Of a stretch of DNA of 64,000 nucleotides, positions 42,155 through 52,007 are shown piece by piece. Each line of letters opens with the position of its first letter. Positions within the stretch are counted from its first letter, which is position 1. The DNA is from an uncultured Bacteroidia bacterium (GTDB lineage: Bacteria; Bacteroidota; Bacteroidia; J057; CALAJH01). The translations under genes were made by a program, and so were the position numbers. The notes beneath the pieces were generated by a model that made no database searches, was not told the origin of the DNA, and saw only the letters and a program-made list of their open reading frames with translations. The stretch covers positions 1 to 64,000 of the forward strand of contig CALAJH010000027.1 of NCBI GenBank assembly GCA_937922655.1, in the 5' to 3' direction.

Positions 42155-43042
42155 TCAGGCGGGAATTTCTTTGGCGGTGGCAATGAATATTTCACGCAGA
42201 CTCGGCGCCTTTCTGACGAATTTTATTACAAGTTGTTTATCGGAAACGGCTTGATAAAGGGCGGCGGGGTTGTCTTCCACGCGCCAAGTTCCTCCGTAAG
42301 CGTGTCTTGAAATTTCTCCGGGAAACGAAAATTCGGGGGGGAGTTTGGTTTCGGTTTCGAGGTCGAAAATCGGTTGGGCGTGGCGCATCAACAACTCCCG
42401 AATCGGGCCGTCGATGACCAGTTTGCCATCTTTAATCATAAAGATGTGTTCGCAAAAGCGTTCGGCCTGTTCCATTCTGTGGGTGGAAAACAATACGGCC
42501 GCGCCCTCGTTTTTGAGTTCAATCATCATCTCCTCGACGATTTGGGCGTTGATGGGGTCGAGTCCGGAAAACGGTTCGTCGAGTACGACCAAGGGAGGTT
42601 TGTGGGCCACCGTAGCGATGAATTGCACTTTTTGTTGCATTCCTTTGGAGAGTTCGCCGACTTTTTTGTTGCGCGTATCGGCGAGGGCGAAGCGTTCGAG
42701 CATGAGGTGGGTTTGTGTGCGTGCCGTGGTTTTGTTCATGCCTTTGAGCCGCAGAAGATATTCCAGATGTTCTCCGACCTTCATTTTTTTGTAGAGTCCG
42801 CGTTCTTCGGGCAAGTATCCGATGCGTCGTTGGGCGGCGGCGTCCAACGGGCGACCTTCAAAAAAAATTTGACCGGAATCGGGCAGGGTGATGAACGTTA
42901 TCATTCGGATAAAGGTCGTTTTTCCCGCGCCGTTCGGCCCTAACAAACCGTATATTTTTCCGCCGTCCACGGACAGGCTCAATCCGTCCACCGCCCTTTT
43001 TTCCCCGAAACGTTTGAAAACTTGTATCGTTTCCAGAATCAT
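42155..43042 (-). CDS. ABC transporter ATP-binding protein (ABC-2 type exporter)
   Basis: 295 aa. Nucleotide-binding subunit with Walker A GLLGPNGAGKTTF, Q-loop region, signature GELSKGMQQKVQ, Walker B LVVLDEPFSGLDP and switch His in FSTHRMEQAERFC. A C-terminal DUF4162-like extension (about 215-295) is typical of NatA/YhaQ-type exporters. ATG 43042 overlaps the stop of the upstream exported protein (ATGA); an in-frame ATG at 43060 is the alternative. The partner permease, usually encoded next, is missing: the helicase on the opposite strand ends at the adjacent base. Confidence 0.92.
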   Translation of the reverse strand: MILETIQVFKRFGEKRAVDGLSLSVDGGKIYGLLGPNGAGKTTFIRMITFITLPDSGQIFFEGRPLDAAAQRRIGYLPEERGLYKKMKVGEHLEYLLRLKGMNKTTARTQTHLMLERFALADTRNKKVGELSKGMQQKVQFIATVAHKPPLVVLDEPFSGLDPINAQIVEEMMIELKNEGAAVLFSTHRMEQAERFCEHIFMIKDGKLVIDGPIRELLMRHAQPIFDLETETKLPPEFSFPGEISRHAYGGTWRVEDNPAALYQAVSDKQLVIKFVRKAPSLREIFIATAKEIPA

Positions 43043-44157
43043 GGTTTGCTTTTTTGACATTTTAATTTCAACGTCAGACCTTTTCGATACAGGGCCTCGT
43101 CGGCGTCGGGGTCTCGGTTTTTGGCCGTCCATCGCATTCGTCCGTTGACCGTTCCGTTTTCGACGCATCCTTCGGTAAATTCCAAGAGCGTCAAGTCGGC
43201 GGATATTTCCGCCAAACCCGCTTTTTTTTTCGTCCAACGCGAGTGTTTGAGGGAAGCCGAACGTTTTTTCATGGTTTTCGACCATTGTTTAAAGAACAAA
43301 TCGGGCGTTACGGTGTATTTTCCTTTTTCGTATTTGCCGCCCATGAGCGCCATGTTCCATTCCAAGACGTTCTGTGGGCGGCTGAGAATGAAGGTGATTC
43401 TTTTGAAGGCGACAAGGGCGGCGGTGTAATATTTGGTCGTATCGCCGACGAAGGTTTGCCGCGGAGGCGTGTTTTGAGTCTCGAATTTGCGGTCCCAAAA
43501 ATAGGCGCGATTAATGCTCAAACCGCGCGAGTGCATCGCGGCGTCGTCGGCCGCCAGCGCCAAATAAGATATGGTAAGTTGATAGTCGTAACTTCGGTTT
43601 CGGGTTCCGCACTCGCCGCTTTTACAATCGAATCGGGCGAAAACCGATACGTCGAAGTTCATCGAGCTGTCGCTTCGCGAATAAAAGCCGTCGCCGACGG
43701 ATATCGAAAAGCGTTCGATTTGGTCGGGTTTTTCCCTGCACGTCAAGTCGAAACCCGAAAGAAGTACGACGTATTTGTCTGCGCCTCGGGCTTCGGGAGG
43801 CAACGGGACTTTGACGGTGTGTTCGGCGTTGACGATTTGTCCGTTTTTTCCGCGCAGTTCGAAGGCCAAAAGCCCGGGCAGCGCCGTCACGCCGTTGGCC
43901 GAAACCACCGAATAAAACGAGCGAAAGCCCGTTGCATCGGGGCGTTTTGCCGACGCCGACGAATGTTTAAGACGCGCCGCGCACCCGTCGCCCTTGCATT
44001 TGAACCATTCGATGTAGTCGCCGATGCGGGCCGGGGGATGGTTGTAGGTCCAGCGATGCTGGAAACCCTGCCATACGACAAACGAACTTTCATACATTTG
44101 GGCCGACGCCGAGGGCGAGGCAAGCCAAAATCCAAGAGCGGCAATGACGACGTGCAT
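43039..44157 (-). CDS. Exported protein of unknown function
   Basis: 372 aa. Signal peptide MHVVIAALGFWLASPSASA (start ATG 44157; an in-frame ATG at 44220 would put 21 extra residues before it). The mature part is soluble and rich in aromatic and beta-forming residues, with four Cys in two pairs (CKGDGC, and CKSGEC near the middle) that may form disulfides. Many segments suggest beta-sandwich folds (KYVVLLSGFDLTC, YDYQLTISYLALA). I do not recognise a family. It lies between lysC and the ABC ATPase and overlaps the latter by 4 bp, suggesting translational coupling. Confidence 0.75.
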   Translation of the reverse strand: MHVVIAALGFWLASPSASAQMYESSFVVWQGFQHRWTYNHPPARIGDYIEWFKCKGDGCAARLKHSSASAKRPDATGFRSFYSVVSANGVTALPGLLAFELRGKNGQIVNAEHTVKVPLPPEARGADKYVVLLSGFDLTCREKPDQIERFSISVGDGFYSRSDSSMNFDVSVFARFDCKSGECGTRNRSYDYQLTISYLALAADDAAMHSRGLSINRAYFWDRKFETQNTPPRQTFVGDTTKYYTAALVAFKRITFILSRPQNVLEWNMALMGGKYEKGKYTVTPDLFFKQWSKTMKKRSASLKHSRWTKKKAGLAEISADLTLLEFTEGCVENGTVNGRMRWTAKNRDPDADEALYRKGLTLKLKCQKSKP

Positions 44158-44219
44158 GGACAAAAAACGGGGCGGATACGCGTCGAAAAGCCCCGGTTCA
44201 AAGTTACGATTTTTGTGCA

Positions 44220-45464
44220 TTAGTCGGGCAAAACGGCGTGTATCGCCCGTTCGTTGAGCTGGATTATCAATGCGCCTGCGGGAACGGAGAAGTCCCGGGG
44301 GTAAAGGCGCGTTTGCAACGACAGGCCCGAGGTCGTTTCGGTCAAAAATTCGTCGGTGAGCGGGGAAACGACGTCGCGTATGGTTTCGGCCGCGTCGTCG
44401 ACGCACACCGTCAGCGACACCGCCGAACGTTGCACCAAATTAATGTTTAGTTTGCGCAAGGCGGAAAATATTCTTTGGAGCCTGCCCTCGTCCATAAAGG
44501 AAAAGTCTCCGGGCCTTAGGGTAATCAGGGCTTGTTTGGATTTGTGTAAAATCATGGGGGGGGGATTTTCGGCGGGGGTATATCCGATGAGCGTGCCCTC
44601 GGCTTCGGGATTCACAAACGAGCGCACCTCCAAAGGTATGCCTTTGTTTTGTATGGGTTTGATGGTTTTGGGATGGATGACGGTCGCGCCGTAGAACGTC
44701 ATTTCCACCGCTTGGTCGTAGGATAGACGGGGCAAATGAACGGCGTCGGGGTATTTTCTTGGGTCGGCGCTCATGACTCCCGGTACGTCCTTCCATACCA
44801 CGACTTTTTTCGCATTCAAGGCGTGGGCCAAAAGCGAGGCCGTGTAGTCGGAACCTTCGCGGCCCAGCGTGGTTACCCGTCCGTCGGGCGTGGCGGCGAT
44901 GTAACCCTGTGTAACGACGATTTGTTCTTTCAACGGCAAAAGCGTCTTACGTATGGCCTCTTCGGTTAGGTGACGGATGACCTCGGCGCCTTTGTACGTC
45001 GCGTCGGTAACGATGATTTTTCGCGCGTCCACCTTCGTTACCGACGGCAATATTTCCCGCAAATGTCGGTACAATACGACCGAGGACAACAGTTCTCCGA
45101 AGGCCATGATGCGGTCGAAAATCCTTGGAGGCGAGTCGCCCAAAAGCAGCAGACCGCGCACGATTTGTTCGAGTTCGGTGAAAAGGTCGTCGAGTTCGCT
45201 CAAGACGAGCAATTTTCGGTCGCCAAAAAGCTCTTCGACGGTCCGACAATGAAAATCGCGAATGCGGTTGAGTTGTTCGGCTGCGTCTTGGTGTTTTCCC
45301 GCCACGGCCAACGCGGCCAATTCTTCGAGGGCGTTGGTGGTTTTGTCCATCGCCGAAACGACGACGACGGGGGCGTCTTCGGCGTATTGTGAAACGATGC
45401 GTCCGACGTTGCGCACGCCGTCGGCGTTTTTCACCGACGCCCCCCCAAATTTCATCACTAACAT
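44220..45464 (-). CDS. lysC: Aspartate kinase (monofunctional)
   Basis: 414 aa. Phosphorylates aspartate, the first step toward Lys, Thr, Met and diaminopimelate. N-terminal kinase domain: MLVMKFGGASVKNADGV, VVVVSAMDKTTNAL, TLGREGSDYTASLLA and WKDVPGVMSADPR. Two C-terminal ACT domains follow (about 285-414), for example LRKLNINLVQRSAVSL, which usually mediate feedback inhibition. There is no homoserine dehydrogenase fusion. ATG 45464 follows a -7 box by 8 nt. Downstream on the same strand is the unknown exported protein. Confidence 0.95.
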   Translation of the reverse strand: MLVMKFGGASVKNADGVRNVGRIVSQYAEDAPVVVVSAMDKTTNALEELAALAVAGKHQDAAEQLNRIRDFHCRTVEELFGDRKLLVLSELDDLFTELEQIVRGLLLLGDSPPRIFDRIMAFGELLSSVVLYRHLREILPSVTKVDARKIIVTDATYKGAEVIRHLTEEAIRKTLLPLKEQIVVTQGYIAATPDGRVTTLGREGSDYTASLLAHALNAKKVVVWKDVPGVMSADPRKYPDAVHLPRLSYDQAVEMTFYGATVIHPKTIKPIQNKGIPLEVRSFVNPEAEGTLIGYTPAENPPPMILHKSKQALITLRPGDFSFMDEGRLQRIFSALRKLNINLVQRSAVSLTVCVDDAAETIRDVVSPLTDEFLTETTSGLSLQTRLYPRDFSVPAGALIIQLNERAIHAVLPD

Positions 45465-45472
45465 GGCGGGCG

Positions 45473-45480
45473 CAAAGTTA
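45473..45480 (-). promoter_or_regulatory. Promoter -7 box TAACTTTG (minus strand) for lysC
   Basis: CAAAGTTA on the plus strand is TAACTTTG on the minus strand, 8 nt before the lysC ATG. Leaderless or near-leaderless transcript expected; -33 not convincing. Confidence 0.5.
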
Positions 45481-45684
45481 CGGCGAATCCCGAATTTTTG
45501 CGTCCAAGCGTGTGAATTTGGGCGGGAGGAATTGCGTCGAATGCAAGGCGCGTTTGTCGGGCCAAGCGCCCGCTTTTGTCCGTTCAACCGAAAGGTGCGC
45601 GGGCAATCAACGTGGGCCAAAGGAATGATTTTTTGGGGTAAAGCGCGGAAAAAAATCGTACCGGCGATAATTTTGTGAAAAAGT

Positions 45685-45717
45685 TTTGGAACTAATGCGG
45701 GAGAATTGGTAACTTTG
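45685..45717 (+). promoter_or_regulatory. Promoter TTTG-N21-TAACTTTG of the str-S10-spc-alpha cluster
   Basis: TTTG at 45685-45688, 21-nt spacer, TAACTTTG at 45710-45717. It would give a leader of about 200 nt before rpsL. Confidence 0.65.
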
Positions 45718-45920
45718 CGCCTCAATTTGGTGGTTCTACGGCGAAAGCCCACCGCCCGCCGGAAACGGCCGAACGTCCGTTTGATTCGTTTCGCCCACTT
45801 AACGCCGTTTTCGCCGAAAAAAAGAGTTGAATTTTATTTTATTTGCAAATAAAGGCGTAACTTTGCGCCCGCTTTGTGACGCGGCCGCGCCGCCGTGCAT
45901 CAAATTGCGATAGACCACGT
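45718..45920 (+). promoter_or_regulatory. Structured leader and second promoter upstream of rpsL
   Basis: Contains two small stems with GAAA tetraloops: GGC-GAAA-GCC inside an outer GGTGG/CCACC pairing, and CCG-GAAA-CGG just after. An AT-rich stretch and a second -7 box TAACTTTG at 45858-45865 follow. Could be a ribosomal-protein autoregulatory leader; no known family is assigned. The stretch 45481-45684 shows nothing else recognisable. Confidence 0.45.
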
Positions 45921-46343
45921 ATGCCAACGATACAACAGCTCGTCCGATTGGGAAGGACGGCCAAGACCGACAAAAGCAAGTCGCCCGCGCTCGACTCCTG
46001 TCCGCAGCGTCGCGGCGTGTGTGTGCGCGTGTACATTACCACGCCGAAAAAACCCAATTCCGCCCAACGCAAGGTGGCGCGGGTCAAGCTGTCGAACAAT
46101 AAGGAGGTTATCGCCTACATCCCCGGCGAAAAGCACAAGTTGCAGGAACACTCGATAGTTTTGGTACGCGGGGGCCGGGTGAAAGACCTTCCGGGCGTTC
46201 GCTACCATATCGTTCGGGGGGCGTTGGATACCTCGGGCGTCGAAGGGCGCAAACAGGCACGCTCCAAATACGGAGCCAAGAAAAACGTTAAAGTCGCGGC
46301 CAAAGGCGGAGCTCCGGCCAAAGCCCCGGCCAAAAAGAAATAA
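45921..46343 (+). CDS. rpsL: 30S ribosomal protein uS12
   Basis: 140 aa. Decoding-centre protein. MPTIQQLVR start, then [20 protein letters not shown] and [18 protein letters not shown], containing the two lysine regions (E. coli K43 and K88) where streptomycin resistance changes occur; both are the sensitive-type residues here. A C-terminal Ala/Lys-rich tail of about 15 residues extends beyond the E. coli protein. ATG 45921 is chosen by homology; 15 upstream in-frame codons overlap the leader. First gene of the cluster. Confidence 0.98.
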   Translation: MPTIQQLVRLGRTAKTDKSKSPALDSCPQRRGVCVRVYITTPKKPNSAQRKVARVKLSNNKEVIAYIPGEKHKLQEHSIVLVRGGRVKDLPGVRYHIVRGALDTSGVEGRKQARSKYGAKKNVKVAAKGGAPAKAPAKKK

Positions 46344-46348
46344 TCGCA

Positions 46349-46816
46349 ATGAGAAACAGAAAAGCGCCCAAACGTATCGTATTGCCCGACCCCAAGTTCG
46401 GTTCGCAGCTCGTTTCCACGTTCGTGAACAAGCTTATGGAACGCGGTAAAAAAAGTTTGGCCTACAACATCTTCTATCAGGCGATGGACATCGTCGAAAA
46501 GAAGACGAACCAAAACGGGTTGGAGGTTTTTCAGGCGGCGTTGAACAACGTTTCGCCGGTGGTTGAGGTGCGCAGTCGACGTGTCGGGGGGGCCACTTTT
46601 CAAATTCCCACCGAGGTGCGTCCCAAGCGCAAGCAATCGTTGGGAATGGGATGGCTTATTCTTTACAGTAAGCGTCGCGGCGAAAAAACGATGAAGGAGC
46701 GTTTGGCCAACGAAATCGTTGCCGCCGCCAAAGGCGAAGGCGCCGCCGTCAAGAAAAAAGAGGACACCCATCGCATGGCCGAAGCCAACAAAGCCTTTTC
46801 CCATTTCCGTTTCTAA
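46349..46816 (+). CDS. rpsG: 30S ribosomal protein uS7
   Basis: 155 aa. Primary 16S 3'-domain binder that nucleates head assembly. MRNRKAPKR start, KLMERGKKSLAYNIFY, VSPVVEVRSRRVGGATFQIP and a C-terminal HRMAEANKAFSHFRF. It lies 5 nt after rpsL. In E. coli S7 represses the str operon by binding the S12-S7 spacer; the spacer here is too short for such a site, so any control must use another region. Confidence 0.98.
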   Translation: MRNRKAPKRIVLPDPKFGSQLVSTFVNKLMERGKKSLAYNIFYQAMDIVEKKTNQNGLEVFQAALNNVSPVVEVRSRRVGGATFQIPTEVRPKRKQSLGMGWLILYSKRRGEKTMKERLANEIVAAAKGEGAAVKKKEDTHRMAEANKAFSHFRF

Positions 46817-46863
46817 AATTTAACCCAAGATAGTTCGAGACCGGCTCTCGCGCCGGACCATCA

Positions 46864-48966
46864 ATGAAAAAGGTAGACCTTCAGCACACCCGCAACATCG
46901 GCATCATGGCCCATATCGATGCGGGAAAAACCACCACCACCGAGCGTGTATTGTATTACACCGGCATCGTCCATAAAATCGGCGAAGTCCACGAGGGAGC
47001 CGCGACCATGGACTGGATGGAGCAGGAACAGGAACGCGGTATCACCATTACCTCCGCCGCCACCACCACCTTCTGGAAATACAACGACGAGGACTATCGT
47101 ATAAACATCATCGACACCCCGGGGCACGTGGACTTCACCGTTGAAGTCGAACGCTCGCTTCGGGTTTTGGATGGCGCCGTGGCGCTGTTCTGTTCCGTAG
47201 GCGGCGTGGAACCCCAATCCGAAACCGTGTGGCGTCAAGCCAACAAATACAACGTCCCGCGTTTGGCGTTCGTCAATAAAATGGACCGCGTCGGCGCGGA
47301 TTTCTTTAATGTCGTCAAACAAGTTAAAGAGCGCCTCGGCGCCAACCCCGTCCCTTTGCAAGTCCCCATTGGAGCCGAAGAAAAGTTCAAAGGCGTGGTC
47401 GATCTTGTAACGGGCAAAGCCATCGTCTGGAACGAACACGACAAAGGCATGACCTACGAGGTCATTCCCATTCCCGAAGAGCTTAAAGAGGACGTCAATT
47501 TTTGGCGCACCAATCTCATCGAGTCCGTGGCCGAGTTCGACGACTCGCTCATGGAAAAATACTTCGAAGACCCGGATTCGATTTCCGAAGCCGAAATGAA
47601 GGCGGCGATTCGCAAAGCGACGCTGGCTTTCAAAATTACGCCGATGATGTGCGGTTCGTCGTTCAAAAACAAAGGGGTTCAGGCGATGTTGGACGCGGTT
47701 TGTGCCTATCTGCCTTGTCCCGAGGACGTTCCCGCGATTGAGGGCGTCAACCCCAAAACCGGCGAAACCGAAGTGCGCAAGGTTTCGCCCAACGAGCCGT
47801 TTACCGCTTTGGCCTTCAAAATCATGACCGACCCTTACGTCGGACGATTGGCCTTTTTCCGCGTTTATTCCGGTTCGCTTGAAGGCGGCTCCTACGTACT
47901 CAACACCCGCACCGGCGAGAAAGAACGCATCAGCCGCATCATGCAGATGCACGCCAACAAGCAAAATCCCATCGACAAAGTCGATACCGGAGACATTGCC
48001 GCCGCCGTCGGTTTCAAAAACATTCGCACGGGCGATACGCTCTGCGACCTCGACCATCCGATTGTTCTCGAATCCATGACCTTCCCCGAACCCGTTATCG
48101 AGAAGGCCATCGAACCCAAAACGCAGGTCGACGCCGACAAACTCTCCAACGCCCTGAGCAAACTCGCCGAAGAAGACCCGACCTTCCGCGTGAAAGTCGA
48201 TGAAGAATCGGGGCAAACGATTATCGCGGGTATGGGCGAACTTCATCTTGAAATTATCGTAGACCGCCTTAAACGCGAGTTCAAGGTCGAAGTGAACGAA
48301 GGCCAGCCCCAAGTCGCCTATCGCGAAACGATTACCAAAAGCGTCGACCATCGGGAAAAATACGTCAAACAAACGGGTGGACGCGGTAAATACGCCGATA
48401 TTCACGTGGAATTTTCGCCGTTGGAAGGCGGTGGATTTGAGTTTGTCAATGAAATCAAAGGCGGGGTGATTCCCAAAGAATACATTCCGTCCGTGGAAAA
48501 AGGCATCAAGTCGGCGTTGAGCGACGGTATTTTGGCCGGTTTTGAAGCCGTGGGTATCAAAGCTCGTCTTTACGACGGAAGTTTCCACGCCGTAGACTCC
48601 GACTCGTTGTCGTTTGAATTGGCGGGACGTTACGCTTTCCGCGAGGCTTGTCGCAAAGCCGCCCCCATCATTCTCGAACCGATAATGAAAGTAGAGGTCG
48701 TTACCCCCGAAGAATATATGGGTCCTATCGTCGGCGACCTGAATAAACGTCGCGGACAAATCAATTCGATGGATGCCCGCGGCAATGCCAAAGTGGTTTC
48801 CGCGCTTGTGCCCTTGTCGGAAATGTTCGGTTACGTAACCCAACTTCGGACGCTGTCTTCGGGCCGTGCCTCCTCGACCATGGAATTTTCCCATTACGAA
48901 CAAACCCCGCGCAATATCCAAGACGAGGTCGTCGCCAAGTCCAAAGGCGTTCTGGAAAAAGCCTAA
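46864..48966 (+). CDS. fusA: Elongation factor G
   Basis: 700-aa translocation GTPase. G1 [16 protein letters not shown]2 [13 protein letters not shown]3 [13 protein letters not shown]4 [10 protein letters not shown]. Domains II-V follow, with [18 protein letters not shown] and [13 protein letters not shown] in III/IV and [15 protein letters not shown] in V. It lies in the usual str-operon place between rpsG and rpsJ; tuf does not follow. There is one canonical copy in this window. Confidence 0.98.
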   Translation: MKKVDLQHTRNIGIMAHIDAGKTTTTERVLYYTGIVHKIGEVHEGAATMDWMEQEQERGITITSAATTTFWKYNDEDYRINIIDTPGHVDFTVEVERSLRVLDGAVALFCSVGGVEPQSETVWRQANKYNVPRLAFVNKMDRVGADFFNVVKQVKERLGANPVPLQVPIGAEEKFKGVVDLVTGKAIVWNEHDKGMTYEVIPIPEELKEDVNFWRTNLIESVAEFDDSLMEKYFEDPDSISEAEMKAAIRKATLAFKITPMMCGSSFKNKGVQAMLDAVCAYLPCPEDVPAIEGVNPKTGETEVRKVSPNEPFTALAFKIMTDPYVGRLAFFRVYSGSLEGGSYVLNTRTGEKERISRIMQMHANKQNPIDKVDTGDIAAAVGFKNIRTGDTLCDLDHPIVLESMTFPEPVIEKAIEPKTQVDADKLSNALSKLAEEDPTFRVKVDEESGQTIIAGMGELHLEIIVDRLKREFKVEVNEGQPQVAYRETITKSVDHREKYVKQTGGRGKYADIHVEFSPLEGGGFEFVNEIKGGVIPKEYIPSVEKGIKSALSDGILAGFEAVGIKARLYDGSFHAVDSDSLSFELAGRYAFREACRKAAPIILEPIMKVEVVTPEEYMGPIVGDLNKRRGQINSMDARGNAKVVSALVPLSEMFGYVTQLRTLSSGRASSTMEFSHYEQTPRNIQDEVVAKSKGVLEKA

Positions 48967-48980
48967 TTCCCAAGATTAAC

Positions 48981-49286
48981 ATGCGTCAAAAAATTCGAAT
49001 CAAACTCAAATCATACGACCATAACCTGGTGGACCGTTCCGCGGAGCGCATCGTTAAAACGGTGAAGGCTTCGGGCGCCGTTGTCAGCGGCCCTATTCCC
49101 TTGCCCACCGAAAAAATGATCGTTACCGTCAACCGTTCGCCTCACGTCAATAAAAAATCGCGTGAACAGTTTCAAATCTGCACCTATAAACGTTTAATCG
49201 ACATTTACAGCTCCAATCCCCGGACGGTGGACGCGCTCATGAAGCTCGAACTGCCTACGGGCGTGGATGTGGAAATTAAAGTATAA
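48981..49286 (+). CDS. rpsJ: 30S ribosomal protein uS10
   Basis: 101 aa; first gene of the S10 section, 14 nt after fusA. Head protein of the small subunit. [41 protein letters not shown] and the C-terminal [11 protein letters not shown] are conserved. The SRExF loop at the A-site side is intact. No separate promoter is visible, so the str and S10 sections are probably cotranscribed. Confidence 0.98.
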   Translation: MRQKIRIKLKSYDHNLVDRSAERIVKTVKASGAVVSGPIPLPTEKMIVTVNRSPHVNKKSREQFQICTYKRLIDIYSSNPRTVDALMKLELPTGVDVEIKV

Positions 49287-49291
49287 TCGTC

Positions 49292-49912
49292 ATGGCCGGC
49301 ATATTAGGAAGAAAATTGGGAATGACGAGCGTATTTGACGAATCGCGTCGCAACATCGCCTGTACCTTGGTTGAGGCGGGGCCGTGCTTTGTTACGCAAG
49401 TCAAAACGAAGGAAACCGACGGCTACGAGGCCGTACAATTGGCCTTCGACGAAAAAAAAGAAAAAAACACCACCAAGCCCATGGTGGGCCACTTCCGTAA
49501 AGCGGGGATTAAGCCTATGCGCTTGGTGCGAGAGTTCAAGCTCAACCCCGCCGAGTACAAACCCGGACAGGAAATTCGTTTGGAAAACGTTTTTGACGTG
49601 GGCGACTTCGTCGACGTGGTCGGTTATACAAAGGGACGAGGATTTGCGGGGGTCGTTAAACGACACAATTTTGCGGGCGTGGGCGGCCAAACCCACGGCC
49701 AACACAACCGCCTTCGTCACCCCGGTTCGATGGGCGCGTGTTCGTTTCCTTCGCGGGTCTTTAAAGGCAAGCGATTGGCCGGGCGCTACGGCAACGAGCG
49801 CGTAACCATTCAGAATCTTCGGGTCATTCAGATTATTCCCGAAAAGAACGTTTTGGTCTTATCCGGCGCCGTTCCCGGACCGAACGGCGGTTATTTAATC
49901 ATCAACAAATAG
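49292..49912 (+). CDS. rplC: 50S ribosomal protein uL3
   Basis: 206 aa. Early assembly protein near the peptidyl-transferase centre. MAGILGRKLGMTSVFDE start, GYTKGRGFAGVVKRHNFAG, then the extended loop GGQTHGQHNRLRHPGSMG and VFKGKRLAGRYGNERVT. The loop sequence is of the Bacteroidota type, differing from the E. coli glutamine-methylation region. It lies 5 nt after rpsJ and 1 nt before rplD. Confidence 0.98.
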   Translation: MAGILGRKLGMTSVFDESRRNIACTLVEAGPCFVTQVKTKETDGYEAVQLAFDEKKEKNTTKPMVGHFRKAGIKPMRLVREFKLNPAEYKPGQEIRLENVFDVGDFVDVVGYTKGRGFAGVVKRHNFAGVGGQTHGQHNRLRHPGSMGACSFPSRVFKGKRLAGRYGNERVTIQNLRVIQIIPEKNVLVLSGAVPGPNGGYLIINK

Positions 49913-49913
49913 G

Positions 49914-50537
49914 ATGCAAGCCGCAGTTTACAACGCCGACGGCCGTGAGGCGGGGTCGGTCGAACTTTCCGATTCGGTGTTCAACATTGAACCGTGCCAA
50001 CACGCCGTTTATTTGGATGTTCGTCTGATATTGGCCAATCGTCGTCAAGGCACGCACAAAACCAAGTCGAGGGGCGAGGTCAGCGGCACGACGCGCAAAC
50101 CCTACCGTCAAAAAGGAACGGGCAACGCCCGTGCGGGGCATATGCGCAGTCCGCTCATGCGTCACGGGGGAACGATATTCGGCCCCGAACCGAGGGATTA
50201 TTCTTTCAAAATCAATCGCAAGGTTAAGGCCCTTGCCCGCAAAAGCGCCCTTACTTACAAAGCGCAGGACAATGCGCTTACCGTCGTCGAGGATATTCGG
50301 CTCGCGGATTTCAAAACCAAAGACTTGAAGTCCGTTTTGCAAAAACTCAGCCCCAACACTAAGCGGGTTTTGATAGTTACGCCCGAAAACGACGTTAAGC
50401 TCTACAAATCCGCGTCGAACCTTCCGGGAGTGGAAGTGTTGGAAGCACGCAATCTCAATACCTACGCCATCATGAAAGCGCATCGTTTGGTCATTCTTAA
50501 AAAAGCCGTGGACGCTATCCACGCCGTACTTTCCTAA
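49914..50537 (+). CDS. rplD: 50S ribosomal protein uL4
   Basis: 207 aa. Exit-tunnel protein. The extended loop (about 40-95) includes RQGTHKTKSRGEVSGTTRKP, YRQKGTGNARAGHMRSPLMR and GGTIFGPEPRDYSFKIN. In E. coli L4 represses the S10 operon; no equivalent leader is adjacent here because the section is fused to the str genes. ATG 49914 is 1 nt after the rplC stop. Confidence 0.98.
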   Translation: MQAAVYNADGREAGSVELSDSVFNIEPCQHAVYLDVRLILANRRQGTHKTKSRGEVSGTTRKPYRQKGTGNARAGHMRSPLMRHGGTIFGPEPRDYSFKINRKVKALARKSALTYKAQDNALTVVEDIRLADFKTKDLKSVLQKLSPNTKRVLIVTPENDVKLYKSASNLPGVEVLEARNLNTYAIMKAHRLVILKKAVDAIHAVLS

Positions 50538-50540
50538 GCC

Positions 50541-50846
50541 ATGATTCCCGAAGAAATTATTATCAAGCCCCTTCTTACCGAAAAAGAAACCAAAAAAACG
50601 GAAAAAAGCGGCAACAAACAGTACGCGTTCGTCGTCGTCGAAAGCGCCAACAAAATTGTTATCAAAGAGGCGATAGAACGCAAATACGGCGTCGAGGTCG
50701 CATCGCTTCGTACGGTTATCGAAACGGGAAAGGTCCGTCGTCGTATGACGAAGTCCGGAGTAATTTACGGTAAGACGTCTCGTCGTAAAAAGGCGTTCGT
50801 TACGCTCGCCCAAGGCAAGGAAATCAACTTTTTTGAAGAGAGTTAG
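50541..50846 (+). CDS. rplW: 50S ribosomal protein uL23
   Basis: 101 aa. Tunnel-exit protein that docks trigger factor and [22 protein letters not shown] start, [20 protein letters not shown], and the loop [20 protein letters not shown]. Standard length. It lies 3 nt after rplD and 2 nt before rplB. Confidence 0.97.
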   Translation: MIPEEIIIKPLLTEKETKKTEKSGNKQYAFVVVESANKIVIKEAIERKYGVEVASLRTVIETGKVRRRMTKSGVIYGKTSRRKKAFVTLAQGKEINFFEES

Positions 50847-50848
50847 TC

Positions 50849-51679
50849 ATGGCGGTGAAAAAAATGAAGCCGACGACTCCGTCGCAACGCTTTACCAGCT
50901 TTACCGACCGGAGTATGTTGAGCAAGGAAGGCCCCGAAAAGTCGCTTGTACGTCCGTACAAAAAATCCGGCGGACGCAACAACGACGGCAAACGCACCAT
51001 GCGTATGATTGGCGGCGGCCACAAGCGCAAATACCGCATCATAGATTTCAAACGCGACAAGGACGGCATGGCCGCGACGGTTGTACGTTTGGAATACGAC
51101 CCGAACCGGACGGCGTTTATCGCCCTGTTGGAATACGCCGACGGCGAAAAACGCTATATTTTGGCGCCGGAAAAACTGAAGCCCGGCATGACGGTGCAAT
51201 CGGGCGAGGGCGCCGAGCCGGCGGTGGGCAATTGTCTGCCCTTAAAAGACATGCCCATTGGTGCGTTTGTACATAATATCGAGATGTATCCGGGACGTGG
51301 CGGGGCTATCGCTCGAAGCGCCGGTACCTACGCCCAGCTTTCACAGAAAGAAGGACGCTACGTGGTACTCAAAATGCCTTCCGGAGAAATTCGGCGGGTG
51401 TTGGCGGTCTGTCGCGCGACGATGGGTGTGGTCGGCAACTCCGACCACGAAAACGTAACGTTGGGCAAAGCGGGTCGCAACCGTTGGTTGGGACGTCGTC
51501 CGCGGGTTCGCGGGGTGGCGATGAACCCCGTAGACCACCCGATGGGAGGCGGCGAAGGCCGCGCCTCCGGGGGATTGCCGCGTTCTCGCAAGGGCCAATA
51601 CGCCAAAGGCCTCAAAACCCGCAACAAGAAAAAACATTCCAATCAGTTCATTATTTCGCGAAAGAAAAAGTCGAGGTAA
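50849..51679 (+). CDS. rplB: 50S ribosomal protein uL2
   Basis: 276 aa. Universal protein needed for subunit association and peptidyl-transferase integrity. [15 protein letters not shown] start, [36 protein letters not shown] and the C-terminal [19 protein letters not shown], which carries the conserved His near the catalytic centre. Confidence 0.98.
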   Translation: MAVKKMKPTTPSQRFTSFTDRSMLSKEGPEKSLVRPYKKSGGRNNDGKRTMRMIGGGHKRKYRIIDFKRDKDGMAATVVRLEYDPNRTAFIALLEYADGEKRYILAPEKLKPGMTVQSGEGAEPAVGNCLPLKDMPIGAFVHNIEMYPGRGGAIARSAGTYAQLSQKEGRYVVLKMPSGEIRRVLAVCRATMGVVGNSDHENVTLGKAGRNRWLGRRPRVRGVAMNPVDHPMGGGEGRASGGLPRSRKGQYAKGLKTRNKKKHSNQFIISRKKKSR

Positions 51680-51721
51680 CCGTCTCATACACACAACCTA
51701 ATTTATTTTTTAGATTTTGCC

Positions 51722-52006
51722 ATGCCGCGTTCGTTAAAAAAAGGACCGTTTATCGACCTGAATTTGGAAAACAAGGTCCTTGCGATGAACAAAAAGGGGG
51801 AGAAAAAGGTCGTCAAAACTTGGGCCCGCCGCTCGATGATTTCGCCGGATTTCGTCGGCCATACCATTGCCATTCACAATGGAAAAAACTTTATCCCCGT
51901 TTATATTTCCGAGAACATGGTGGGGCATAAGTTGGGCGAGTTTGCGCCGACGCGCATATTCAAAGGCCACGCCGGACAAAAACAAGACAAGGGCAAAAAG
52001 AAATAA
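51722..52006 (+). CDS. rpsS: 30S ribosomal protein uS19
   Basis: 94 aa. Head protein contacting the A-site tRNA and bridge B1a. [19 protein letters not shown] start, [20 protein letters not shown] and [20 protein letters not shown]. The 42-nt gap before it is AT-rich but has no full promoter match. Confidence 0.98.
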   Translation: MPRSLKKGPFIDLNLENKVLAMNKKGEKKVVKTWARRSMISPDFVGHTIAIHNGKNFIPVYISENMVGHKLGEFAPTRIFKGHAGQKQDKGKKK

Positions 52007-52007
52007 G

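Noticed and set aside
46861-48921. 686-codon open frame on the minus strand opposite fusA, and similar long minus-strand frames at 5727-7193, 11513-13156 and 4962-5675
   Set aside because: They mirror strongly coding genes on the other strand, have no recognisable domains, and arise from codon composition of the real genes.
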